A stretch of DNA of 6,401 nt, from NCBI GenBank assembly GCA_001751005.1, contig MAXL01000262.1, forward strand, positions 1 through 6,401, given 5' to 3'. This DNA is from Desulfobacterales bacterium S5133MH16 (GTDB taxonomy: Bacteria > Desulfobacterota > Desulfobacteria > Desulfobacterales > UBA11574). Shown piece by piece: positions 1 through 5,751 of the stretch (its first letter is position 1; every line of letters starts with the position of its first letter). A model generated the notes under the pieces. That model searched no databases. It worked only from the letters and a program-made list of their open reading frames with translations, and was not told where the DNA came from. The translations under genes and the position numbers were made by a program.

Positions 1-1
1 A

Positions 2-982
2 AAAAAGACCGGATATTCCACGGATGTTAATGTCTTGACGGCCCTTGCGGACAAGCACGAACTTCCTGAACTTATTTTAAAACACCGGGCCCTTTCCAAG
101 CTGAAATCCACCTATACCGACGCCCTGCTCGATCTTGTTCACCCGGAAACCGGACGGATCCACACGTCGTACAATCAAACGGTCACGGCCACCGGCCGTC
201 TCAGCAGCTCTGACCCCAATCTTCAGAATATTCCGATCCGGACCGATCAAGGCATGGAAATTCGAAGAGCATTTATTCCCAGGCAGGGCTGGACTCTGGT
301 ATCCGCCGATTATTCCCAGATAGAACTCCGAATCCTGGCCCATTATGCCGATGATGAAATCCTGATAAAGGCCTTTAAGGATGACGAGGATATTCATACC
401 CGCACCGCAACCGAAGTGTTCCAGGTTTTCCCGTCATTTATTACTCCCGAACTGAGACGGCAGGCCAAGGTGATCAACTTCGGTATTGTATACGGTATGA
501 GCCCTTACGGTCTTTCCAAAGAACTCAACATAAGCCGCAAGATGGCCAAGACTTATATAGACAATTACTTCGCAAGATATAACGGTGTTAAAAGATTTGT
601 TGATCAGACGATCAGTTCTGCCAGAGAAACCGGAAAGACAAGCACCCTGTTGGGTCGAATCCGGTATCTGCCGGATATCAATAGCGCCAATAAAACCGTA
701 CGCGAGTTTGCAGAGCGTACCGCCATCAACACCCCTATCCAGGGAACGGCCGCAGACCTCATAAAGCTTGCCATGATCCATGTGGATGCGGCCTTCAGTG
801 AAAGAAACCTTAACGCCGCGATGCTTCTTTCGGTGCATGATGAAATCGTTTTTGAAGTTCCTCCGGAAGAACTTGAAACCGCTAAAAAGCTTGTCAAAGA
901 GATCATGGAAGGGATCTGGGACCTCAAAGCACCCCTGAAGGTCAACATAACATCCGGCGGCAACTGGGCTGAAGCACACTAG
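2..982 (+). CDS. polA: DNA polymerase I, C-terminal polymerase domain (5' end outside window)
   Basis: This is the family A DNA polymerase that fills gaps and removes RNA primers in replication and repair. Only about the last 326 residues are present; the reading frame is open to the left edge, so the gene starts upstream. All polymerase signatures are visible (numbered from the first codon in the window): the TATGRLSSSDPNLQNIP block; motif A DYSQIELR with catalytic Asp103; motif B RRQAKVINFGIVYG at about 152-165, with Lys156, Phe160 and Tyr164; and motif C HDE with Asp280. Phe160 is the Escherichia coli-like residue at the position that discriminates against dideoxynucleotides. The protein ends GGNWAEAH, matching the usual C-terminus of PolA, so the 3' end is intact. 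The 5'-nuclease and any 3'-exonuclease domain cannot be judged. It converges with the minus-strand genes that fill the rest of the window. Identification is secure. Confidence 0.98.
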   Translation, partial: KKTGYSTDVNVLTALADKHELPELILKHRALSKLKSTYTDALLDLVHPETGRIHTSYNQTVTATGRLSSSDPNLQNIPIRTDQGMEIRRAFIPRQGWTLVSADYSQIELRILAHYADDEILIKAFKDDEDIHTRTATEVFQVFPSFITPELRRQAKVINFGIVYGMSPYGLSKELNISRKMAKTYIDNYFARYNGVKRFVDQTISSARETGKTSTLLGRIRYLPDINSANKTVREFAERTAINTPIQGTAADLIKLAMIHVDAAFSERNLNAAMLLSVHDEIVFEVPPEELETAKKLVKEIMEGIWDLKAPLKVNITSGGNWAEAH

Positions 983-995
983 CGCCCGATTTTTT
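966..995 (+). terminator. possible rho-independent terminator of polA
   Basis: A short GC stem (GGGC at 966-969 with GCCC at 984-987, or an alternative GCT/AGC pairing with a bulge) spans the polA stop codon and is followed two bases later by six T residues (990-995). The stem is short and its loop long, so this is only a candidate. Its position at the end of a convergent gene pair fits a terminator. Confidence 0.35.
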
Positions 996-1077
996 CATGA
1001 AGAATTTGTCAGGTTTAGAATAACGTAACCAAAGGCGAGTCAAAACATTAATTGAAAAAAATATTGATAAAGGATTT

Positions 1078-1428
1078 TTATATTTTTTGTTTGCTATAAA
1101 CTTTTACTATGCTTTTTACATATGATTGGATTTTTTCATCGCTTTCAAGGAATTGGATCCCGGTTCGAAACATTCCGGAATCGCCTGTATTACAATAAGC
1201 GATCCTACCTTTAATATAGATTAATTCATCTTGAATGCCGATTACCATTAGCAAAATATTTTGCGATGTTATCGGCTTATGAGTTTCAATGAGGATACCC
1301 CCTAAGCTTATATTTATAGCCTTTCCCACTCCTTGCTCTGTTTCGTTGCCACTATCATCTATACAAACATAAGATATGAGGTTGGTTATTTTGACTCTCG
1401 GATGTTTTCTTTTATTGGTTGTCGTCAA
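1078..1428 (-). CDS. PilZ-domain protein (c-di-GMP receptor)
   Basis: A stand-alone PilZ domain of 116 residues, the family that binds the second messenger cyclic di-GMP and alters motility, adhesion or other surface functions. Both binding motifs are intact: the RxxxR element at Arg7-Arg11 (RKHPR) and the N-x-S-x-x-G element at Asn39-Gly44 (NISLGG). A late GIQF at 90-93 fits the closing beta strand of the domain. There is no signal peptide, membrane segment or second domain, so it is probably a cytoplasmic adaptor whose partner cannot be named. The start is a TTG preceded by AGGGAG with a 7-nt gap; no ATG fits better. It lies 101 nt downstream of tsaC, in the same direction, and converges with polA. 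The family call is strong; the target process is unknown. Confidence 0.9.
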   Translation of the reverse strand: MTTTNKRKHPRVKITNLISYVCIDDSGNETEQGVGKAINISLGGILIETHKPITSQNILLMVIGIQDELIYIKGRIAYCNTGDSGMFRTGIQFLESDEKIQSYVKSIVKVYSKQKI

Positions 1429-1457
1429 GTCCCTACTCCCTGATATTACAGATTTTA

Positions 1458-1487
1458 AAACTAAATCTCGATTTTAATTTTTGTCAA
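1458..1487 (-). promoter_or_regulatory. candidate promoter of the PilZ gene
   Basis: On the minus strand a perfect TTGACA -35 box (1487-1482) is followed after 18 bp by TAGTTT (1463-1458), which keeps the key T, A and final T of a -10 box. This lies 30 bp upstream of the PilZ start, inside the spacer after tsaC. The -10 match is weak, so the PilZ gene may also be read from upstream genes. Confidence 0.35.
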
Positions 1488-1514
1488 ATCCTTTTGGTTT
1501 AACCGCAGGTTATC

Positions 1515-1528
1515 ATCTTATCTAAGAT
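1515..1528. repeat. short inverted repeat at the tsaC stop codon
   Basis: ATCTTA and TAAGAT are separated by two bases, a perfect 6+6 dyad immediately after the tsaC stop. No T-run follows on the minus strand, so it does not look like a normal terminator. It could be a protein-binding dyad upstream of the PilZ promoter or chance in AT-rich DNA. Confidence 0.3.
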
Positions 1529-1529
1529 T

Positions 1530-2201
1530 TCATCTTTTTTGGAAAACAGCAGTAAAAATATCTTTTTCAGAGACTGCTCCTTGTCTTAAAATTTTTGGGA
1601 AGTCTGCGGTAACATCGACCACGGTTGAGCCGATACCCCCTTTGAGCGCCCCCACGTCAATGATAAGATCAAGTTTATCCGTAATCAAAGGGTCCATATC
1701 CGAGACCAGCGAACATCCGGAATTGCCGGTAATGTTGGCACTGGTGGCGGTTATAGGGCCTTGAACAGCGGTTGTCAGCGCTAAAGCCACCGGATGTTCC
1801 GGCATTCGCACCCCGATTCTTTCCGTACCTGCCGTAAGATTTATCGGCAGGATATGTTTTGCCTTAAAAACAATGGTGACTGCACCCGGCCAGAACAGTT
1901 CCATAATGCGTGTTGCCGCATAAGGAACATTTTGCACCAGCCTGGTAAGATCATAGTGTTTATCTATCAGCACGAGAAGCGGTTTATCATCAGGTCGCCG
2001 TTTTATTTCAAAGACTCTATTTACGGCATCAGCATTAAATGCATCTGCCCCCAACCCATAAAGATGCTGTGTAGGAAAAGCAATCACCCCGCCGTTTTTA
2101 ATTATAAGGGCTGCCTCGTTTATTAAATCATGTGTGGGATGTAACGGGTCTACCCGAAGAATCTTTAAGCTTCTTTGCTTTTTGATCAACCTGTTTTGCA
2201 A
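1530..2201 (-). CDS. tsaC: L-threonylcarbamoyladenylate synthase (TsaC/YwlC, YrdC domain)
   Basis: This enzyme makes threonylcarbamoyl-AMP from threonine, bicarbonate and ATP, the first step of the t6A37 modification of tRNAs that read ANN codons; it acts in the cytosol. The protein is a single YrdC domain of up to 223 residues and lacks the extra C-terminal domain of long Sua5 proteins. Family blocks are in order: FPTQHLYGLGADA (42-54), the substrate-binding K-x-R-R-P at 67-70, PGAVTIVF (105-112), GVRMPEHP (130-137), SAN (154-156) and STVVDVT (192-198) before ILRQG. There is no ATG near the N-terminus. TTG at 2201 has AGAGGA only 2 nt upstream, whereas TTG at 2189 has the same element 14 nt upstream; neither spacing is ideal, so the start is uncertain by four codons. 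The 5' end overlaps purE by 62-74 nt in another frame, which suggests coupled translation. Confidence 0.92.
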   Translation of the reverse strand: MQNRLIKKQRSLKILRVDPLHPTHDLINEAALIIKNGGVIAFPTQHLYGLGADAFNADAVNRVFEIKRRPDDKPLLVLIDKHYDLTRLVQNVPYAATRIMELFWPGAVTIVFKAKHILPINLTAGTERIGVRMPEHPVALALTTAVQGPITATSANITGNSGCSLVSDMDPLITDKLDLIIDVGALKGGIGSTVVDVTADFPKILRQGAVSEKDIFTAVFQKR

Positions 2202-2685
2202 GTTCCTCTTTAAATGCTTTAAGCATTTTTGTTAGTTTTTGATTTGACAGAGCGAGTATCTGTACGGCCAGGATCCCTGCATTGCGTGCACCCGGTTTTC
2301 CGATGGATACCGTAGCTACAGGAACACCCGGAGGCATCTGAACCGTGGAAAGAAGAGAATCGAATCCCTGAAGACAAGAAGAATCTATGGGAACGCCGAT
2401 GACCGGAAGCCAAGTAAAGGCCGCCAGGGTCCCTGCCAGATGGGCTGCATGCCCGGCCCCGGCAACAATAACTTTTATGCCCCGCTTATGGGCGGAAGAT
2501 GCAAATTCAGCTGCCCTTTTGGGATTCCGGTGCGCCGATGCCACCGTCATTTCGTAGGGTACCCCGAATTTTTTTAAAACCGAAGAGGTTTCTTCCATAA
2601 TTTCAAAGTCGGAATCACTTCCCATTACAATGCCAACTTCCGGGGATCGGTCAAGTTCTTTTAACGTCTTGTTTTTTGTTTTCAA
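2128..2685 (-). CDS. purE: N5-carboxyaminoimidazole ribonucleotide mutase (PurE)
   Basis: PurE converts N5-CAIR to 4-carboxy-AIR in de novo purine synthesis, with the ATP-dependent PurK supplying N5-CAIR in class I systems. Family blocks are clear: GIVMGSDSD, then SAHRNP with the catalytic-region His, then GAGHAAHLAG, TWLPVIGVPIDSS, GFDSLLSTVQMPPGVPVATV and NAGILAVQIL. The AAHL-type loop indicates class I, although the usual AAHLPG reads AAHLAG here. A lysine-rich tail of about 35 residues follows the core and is longer than in typical PurE. I place the start at TTG 2685 (185 residues) because a strong AAGGAGGT lies 4 nt upstream. The in-frame GTG at 2691 would be buried inside that ribosome binding site. 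No purK lies in the window. The gene follows an ATP-grasp gene by 60 nt and overlaps tsaC at its 3' end. Confidence 0.95.
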   Translation of the reverse strand: MKTKNKTLKELDRSPEVGIVMGSDSDFEIMEETSSVLKKFGVPYEMTVASAHRNPKRAAEFASSAHKRGIKVIVAGAGHAAHLAGTLAAFTWLPVIGVPIDSSCLQGFDSLLSTVQMPPGVPVATVSIGKPGARNAGILAVQILALSNQKLTKMLKAFKEELAKQVDQKAKKLKDSSGRPVTSHT

Positions 2686-2689
2686 AGAC

Positions 2690-2697
2690 ACCTCCTT
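2690..2697 (-). promoter_or_regulatory. strong Shine-Dalgarno that decides the purE start
   Basis: AAGGAGGT on the minus strand is a near-complete complement of the 16S rRNA tail. It lies 4 nt before TTG 2685 and overlaps GTG 2691, so it argues for TTG as the true initiation codon. Confidence 0.7.
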
Positions 2698-2745
2698 TTT
2701 AAAGCTTTGGAGAACCCATCCTCCGGGTGTATACTTTTTCCTCTC

Positions 2746-3492
2746 TCAGGATATGGCTGCGAGGTTTTCTATAACATTCTGTTTTTTCTGATCAAGTTCC
2801 TTTCGACTGATACCGGCGCCTTTTATTCCGCCGTTTAACGCAATTTCTGAAAGGTAATATTCTCCATTATCAGTAATCAGAAGATCCATGTGGGTATAGG
2901 GGAATTTGCCCTGCTCCATGACGGCACGACAAAACTCCTCCATATCCTTGTCCACTTCATAAGGGTAATTTTTACCGCCCATTGATACATTCATCCTGAA
3001 GTTATTGGGATTATATCTGACATAAGCTTCCACGTAATCTCCTGCAATGATAACACGCACATCAGTAAAGTTTTCCAAAAAGGGCTGAATAACAAAAGGA
3101 TATGATGACTCGGAAAAGGCCATGAAACTATAGACGGTTTCAATAGTATCCCACTTTCGTATGCCGTAACCGCAGTGCAGGCGGTCCTCCTTGGTTACTA
3201 CAGAAGCGATGCCAAGCCGGTTATAGTTATTGATAATATCTATCAGATCCACTCGTCGCGTAATAACAAATGTATGGGGCAACATCCATTTTTTTAAAAC
3301 AAGAACCTGTGCGGCTTTGGAGTGGGTTAATGTTTGTGAAAGAGCGGATGGAAAGCAGAAGACACCTCGTTCAAGAAGATCGATCAGTACAGACTGTTTT
3401 AGGTGCTTGTAGGTCAGCGTGCCCAGAAAAATATCCCCGGCGCCAAGATCATAATATCGTAACTTGAGTTCCTTACTGCTTCTGATGATCAT
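2746..3492 (-). CDS. RimK-like ATP-grasp protein of unknown substrate
   Basis: A 248-residue protein with the layout of the RimK/glutathione-synthase branch of ATP-grasp ligases, which join a carboxylate to an amine via an acyl-phosphate. Visible elements: SKAAQVLVLKKW (58-69), resembling the usual lid-entry helix; a possible ATP-binding Lys101 with a CGYGI glycine loop; VIQPF (134-138) followed by DVRVIIAGDYVEAYVRY (144-160), with Asp144, Arg146 and Arg159; FRMNVSMGG (165-173); and HMDLLITDNGEYYLSEIALN (201-220). The metal-binding E-x-N is altered to E-I-A-L-N, so Asn218 is replaced by Ala with an Asn two residues later. The N-terminal ~50 residues resemble a reduced pre-ATP domain. The start is ATG 3492, because AGGTGA overlaps the ddl stop with 4 nt to the ATG; an upstream in-frame start at 3522 would lie inside ddl. 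Tight coupling to ddl suggests shared expression. The substrate cannot be inferred. Confidence 0.75.
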   Translation of the reverse strand: MIIRSSKELKLRYYDLGAGDIFLGTLTYKHLKQSVLIDLLERGVFCFPSALSQTLTHSKAAQVLVLKKWMLPHTFVITRRVDLIDIINNYNRLGIASVVTKEDRLHCGYGIRKWDTIETVYSFMAFSESSYPFVIQPFLENFTDVRVIIAGDYVEAYVRYNPNNFRMNVSMGGKNYPYEVDKDMEEFCRAVMEQGKFPYTHMDLLITDNGEYYLSEIALNGGIKGAGISRKELDQKKQNVIENLAAIS

Positions 3493-3496
3493 TGAA

Positions 3497-4441
3497 TCAC
3501 CTGTTTTTTTTGTGTGCTTCAATACTTAATTCGATCAACCGGTCAAGAAGTCTGCTGAAAGGAATACCCGCAGCCTCGGCAGCAAGAGGCAACAGGCTCG
3601 TTGCCGTCATGCCGGGAATGGTGTTTGTCTCAAGGACAAAGAAATCTTGATCTTTTAGAATCATGTCGGTTCGACTGTATCCTTTACAGAAAAGGGCGTT
3701 ATGCGCTATTTTAGATAGTGCCTGTGCCTTTTTGGTCAACGCATCATCAATACGAGCCGGGCATATTTCCTGTGTAGCGCCGGCAGTATACTTGGCTGTG
3801 TAATCAAAAAAATCATAGGATTTATCCGGAATTATTTCTATAATAGGCAACGCTTCTATCTTGTCATTACCAATAACGCCGCCGGTTAGCTCAATACCAT
3901 CAATATATGCCTCTATTAACACAACATCATCATGAGCAAATGCTTCATTAACCGCATCGTTTAATCGATCTATGGATTTGACAATGGAAATCCCTACACT
4001 TGAGCCGCTGCCAATCGGCTTTACAACCAGGGGAAGACCCAGCCGCTTCGCACACTTTTCCGGATTTAAGACGTCATCACGTTTTATAACCATGTAAGGC
4101 GGAACCCGGAGACCGGATTTTTCATAAAGCTGCTTGGAAACCAGCTTATTCATTCCTATGGCACTCCCGAGAACCCCCGACCCCTGATAAGGGATTTCAA
4201 GAAGATCCAGTAGGCCCTGAATCGTACCGTCCTCACCCATGGGTCCGTGAAGAATTATTAGTGCGGCATCAATTTTATGTGCATCCGCTACCAGTCGCGA
4301 AATGTCTGTTTCTGGGTCATAGCGGATGATATCGTATTTTTCACTATCAAGGGCTTCATAGACCTGGTCTCCGCTTGCAATGGATACGTCGCGTTCGGAA
4401 GATATACCGCCGGAAAGAAGTGCAAGGGTCAGTTTTTTCAT
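3497..4441 (-). CDS. ddl: D-alanine--D-alanine ligase
   Basis: Ddl makes the D-Ala-D-Ala dipeptide that ends the peptidoglycan stem peptide, using ATP in the cytosol. At 314 residues it has the usual length. Signatures: SGGISSERDVSIASG with the catalytic Glu16; LHGPMGEDGTIQG (64-76); GMNKLVSK (96-103); KPIGSGSSVG (141-150) with the ATP-loop serines; FDYTAKY with Tyr214 at the position of Escherichia coli DdlB Tyr216, which indicates D-alanine rather than D-lactate as second substrate; SRTD with Asp259; and ETNTIPGMT with metal ligands Glu271 and Asn273. The start is ATG 4441, with AAGGAA 6-7 nt upstream. The frame stays open for 30 more codons upstream, but those residues match nothing in the family. 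It appears to be the first gene of a run with the ATP-grasp gene, purE and tsaC. Confidence 0.97.
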   Translation of the reverse strand: MKKLTLALLSGGISSERDVSIASGDQVYEALDSEKYDIIRYDPETDISRLVADAHKIDAALIILHGPMGEDGTIQGLLDLLEIPYQGSGVLGSAIGMNKLVSKQLYEKSGLRVPPYMVIKRDDVLNPEKCAKRLGLPLVVKPIGSGSSVGISIVKSIDRLNDAVNEAFAHDDVVLIEAYIDGIELTGGVIGNDKIEALPIIEIIPDKSYDFFDYTAKYTAGATQEICPARIDDALTKKAQALSKIAHNALFCKGYSRTDMILKDQDFFVLETNTIPGMTATSLLPLAAEAAGIPFSRLLDRLIELSIEAHKKNR

Positions 4442-4683
4442 CGAATTTCCTTTCAGTTTGTTAAATGCTACGGGTTTAAGAAAGAACAAGTTTACCATTT
4501 TGGGAGTTGAGACGCCCGAATGGAAAGGCACGAAAACTTAAGGAATATCAAGCAGATTTCGAATTTTCGTAACGCAACCCGGCGGGATGCACCGGCGTTC
4601 AATGTGAAATTATTTTTGAGTGAGCCCTAACCCGGATAAACCGGAAATAACAAATCACAAGCATTATTTAACAGCGCAATTCA

Positions 4684-4738
4684 TTTGTGTTTTGGTCATT
4701 GAGATTTGTTTATTATTTATGTTTTGTCATTAGGTTTT
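4684..4738. repeat. two imperfect direct repeats, 32-nt period
   Basis: The unit TTTGTGTTTTGGTCATTG (from 4684) recurs as TTTATGTTTTGTCATTAG (from 4716) and similarity continues into the T-rich flanks. An imperfect inverted partner, AATAACAAATC near 4647, faces GATTTGTTTATT near 4703-4714. The pattern resembles degenerate TTTG-box intergenic repeats I recall from delta-proteobacterial drafts; that link is from memory. Confidence 0.5.
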
Positions 4739-4765
4739 TTAACATAAAAACACAAGAAATCATAG

Positions 4766-4785
4766 TTTAGGAACTAAGACCTAAA
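4766..4785. repeat. inverted repeat, 6-bp arms
   Basis: TTTAGG (4766-4771) and CCTAAA (4780-4785) are perfect arms around an 8-nt loop. It lies three bases from a larger dyad at 4789-4818, so the two may form tandem hairpins in the transcript leaving the SHOCT gene. Confidence 0.4.
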
Positions 4786-4788
4786 ACG

Positions 4789-4818
4789 TGATGAATTCGA
4801 ATTTTAATGAATTCATCA
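4789..4818 (-). terminator. 10-bp inverted repeat just after the SHOCT gene, possible terminator
   Basis: TGATGAATTC (4789-4798) and GAATTCATCA (4809-4818) are perfect 10-bp arms around a 10-nt loop, 5 nt after the stop of the SHOCT gene on the minus strand. A short CGTTTT follows in that direction. The stem is AT-rich, so termination would be weak; it may instead protect the 3' end or bind a protein. The inverted repeat itself is certain. Confidence 0.45.
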
Positions 4819-4823
4819 TATTT

Positions 4824-5309
4824 CTATGACTTGAAAATCTGTTCTTTAAATTTGTTATATTCATCAAAGGTTATGAGATTGTTTTCAAGCAGACGGACCA
4901 GTTCGGAAAACTCCCTGTTGTGAATGACATCCGGGTCTTCCAGTTGTTTAAATTGTCCGGATGAAGCCGTACCCAAAGCGGGAGGGTCATTTGACCCGCT
5001 GATTTTTAAAGATGCAAGCCCTCCTAATAGATTGACTTCAACGGTTCTTCCGCCAAACCGATGAGAGTTAAGAATCTCCCGAAGCGTCTTACCTTCCATT
5101 TTCATACGCTTATAAAAATGATAGGCTGAAGCAAGGATGACAGCAGTACCGCCAATAAAGATCCATATCATGTAATTTATAATACCACGGAAAAAAATGA
5201 CAAGCAGGACCAATCCTGTAATCAAAGCAACATGGAGAACCAGAATTAAATAGGCCATCAAAATACTTTTAAGATGACTTTCCTCTTTTTCTTTTTTATT
5301 TAACGCCAT
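4824..5309 (-). CDS. small membrane protein with C-terminal SHOCT-like domain
   Basis: A 161-residue protein of unknown function. A charged N-terminus (KKEKEES) is followed by two hydrophobic helices at about 15-40 and 43-65, with only a short link between them, so both termini are probably cytoplasmic. A basic stretch (YKRMKMEGK) follows the second helix. The middle (85-120) contains GGRTVEVNLLGGLASLKISG, which looks beta-rich and is not a family I can name, and then a Ser/Gly/Pro linker. The last ~30 residues (FSELVRLLENNLITFDEYNKFKEQIF) match the SHOCT pattern, a short helical tail common at the ends of membrane proteins and thought to mediate oligomerisation. The start is ATG 5309, with a weak GAG element 7-8 nt upstream. 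It is separated by large spacers on both sides and appears to be a single-gene unit. Confidence 0.8.
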   Translation of the reverse strand: MALNKKEKEESHLKSILMAYLILVLHVALITGLVLLVIFFRGIINYMIWIFIGGTAVILASAYHFYKRMKMEGKTLREILNSHRFGGRTVEVNLLGGLASLKISGSNDPPALGTASSGQFKQLEDPDVIHNREFSELVRLLENNLITFDEYNKFKEQIFKS

Positions 5310-5599
5310 AAAATATCTCGAAATTTATATCCTGCTATAAGCGGGAAAAATAAAAGGGTTTTTGAGCTTAACTTTAATATTACGATACATGAATTCGACA
5401 GTTTAGTAAAGGGTCACGTCGATATTTTGATTTCAGCACGTTTTAGAATTTCCAAATCGTTCGATCAATTTTTTTTCTTTTTCCAAATAAAAAAGTGCGT
5501 TACAGCAAAAACAATATAATACAACCCACTATCTTTTCAAGCTGTAAAACAGTAAAAAGGCCCCTATGATAATATCAGAGACCTAATTTTAATCAAAAC

Positions 5600-5618
5600 T
5601 GGTGGCGATGCAGGGAAT
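5600..5618 (-). other. tRNA 3'-end-like segment, candidate attachment site scar
   Basis: Read on the minus strand, ATTCCCTGCATCGCCACCA has the form of the last 19 nt of a tRNA gene: end of the T-loop, T-stem half CCCTG, acceptor half CATCGCC, discriminator A and encoded CCA. The matching 5' acceptor GGCGATG and the rest of a tRNA are absent from the preceding ~80 nt, so only the 3' end is present. Integrases that use tRNA genes leave such a copy at the far end of an inserted element. The tRNA identity is uncertain; GGCGATG-starting methionine tRNAs are one possibility from memory. Confidence 0.45.
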
Positions 5619-5640
5619 AGCCAGCGCTTTATAACTGCCT

Positions 5641-5661
5641 GATTTCATTAAGTGTGAAATC
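5641..5661. repeat. inverted repeat, 7-bp arms
   Basis: GATTTCA (5641-5647) and TGAAATC (5655-5661) are perfect arms around a 7-nt loop, about 90 nt after the antitoxin stop. No T-run follows on the minus strand, so a terminator role is doubtful. It lies 23 nt from the tRNA-end-like segment. Confidence 0.4.
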
Positions 5662-5690
5662 TGAAAAACACAGGAATATCGATGTATTTT

Positions 5691-5712
5691 GCACCCTATA
5701 CGCACCCTGTCC
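5691..5712. repeat. tandem 11-bp direct repeat
   Basis: GCACCCTATAC (5691-5701) is followed directly by GCACCCTGTCC (5702-5712), agreeing at 9 of 11 positions. It lies about 75 bp from the tRNA-end-like segment. Short tandem repeats beside attachment sites sometimes serve as integrase or excisionase arm sites; that role is only a guess here. Confidence 0.4.
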
Positions 5713-5751
5713 AACAAATGATTCCATGTTTTACTGAAGAATTGCATTGAC

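Larger units (their letters stand above)
4442..4823. other. gene-free AT-rich spacer upstream of ddl
   Basis: I see no convincing gene in these 382 bases. They contain the ddl ribosome binding site, a short CCGG-rich patch around 4570-4600, a pair of 32-nt-spaced repeats, and two neighbouring inverted repeats at the SHOCT-gene end. The ddl promoter should lie here, but no box pair is good enough to name. Confidence 0.6.
5310..5751. other. gene-free stretch with tRNA-end-like sequence and repeats
   Basis: I see no supportable gene in these 442 bases; the one 62-codon minus-strand frame has no family features and overlaps the antitoxin end. Notable contents are the tRNA-3'-like segment at 5600-5618, a tandem 11-bp repeat at 5691-5712, inverted repeats at 5641-5661 and at 5500-5506 with 5541-5547 (TTACAGC/GCTGTAA), and a dyad TGATAATATCA at 5567-5577. 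The promoter of the SHOCT gene should lie near its left end but is not clear. Confidence 0.55.

Noticed and set aside
434..979. Long minus-strand open frames opposite polA
   Set aside because: They are antisense to a strongly conserved polymerase domain and have Cys/Gly-rich compositions with no motifs.
1490..1510. AACC-tgc-GGTT hairpin after tsaC as a terminator
   Set aside because: The stem is only 4 bp and no T-run follows on the minus strand.
3493..3522. Earlier start of the ATP-grasp gene inside ddl
   Set aside because: The ribosome binding site AGGTGA lies 4 nt before ATG 3492, and the 10 extra residues would be read from the ddl coding end.
4442..4531. Upstream extension of ddl by 30 codons
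   Set aside because: The extra residues match nothing in the family, and ATG 4441 has a well-spaced AAGGAA ribosome binding site.
4568..4590. CCGG-rich patch upstream of ddl as a hairpin
   Set aside because: Only four base pairs can form because CCGG is self-complementary; no conserved element is evident.
5541..5580. CTGTAAAACAG and TGATAATATCA dyads as a CRISPR-like or terminator array
   Set aside because: They are single, short and different from each other, with no repeating spacer pattern.
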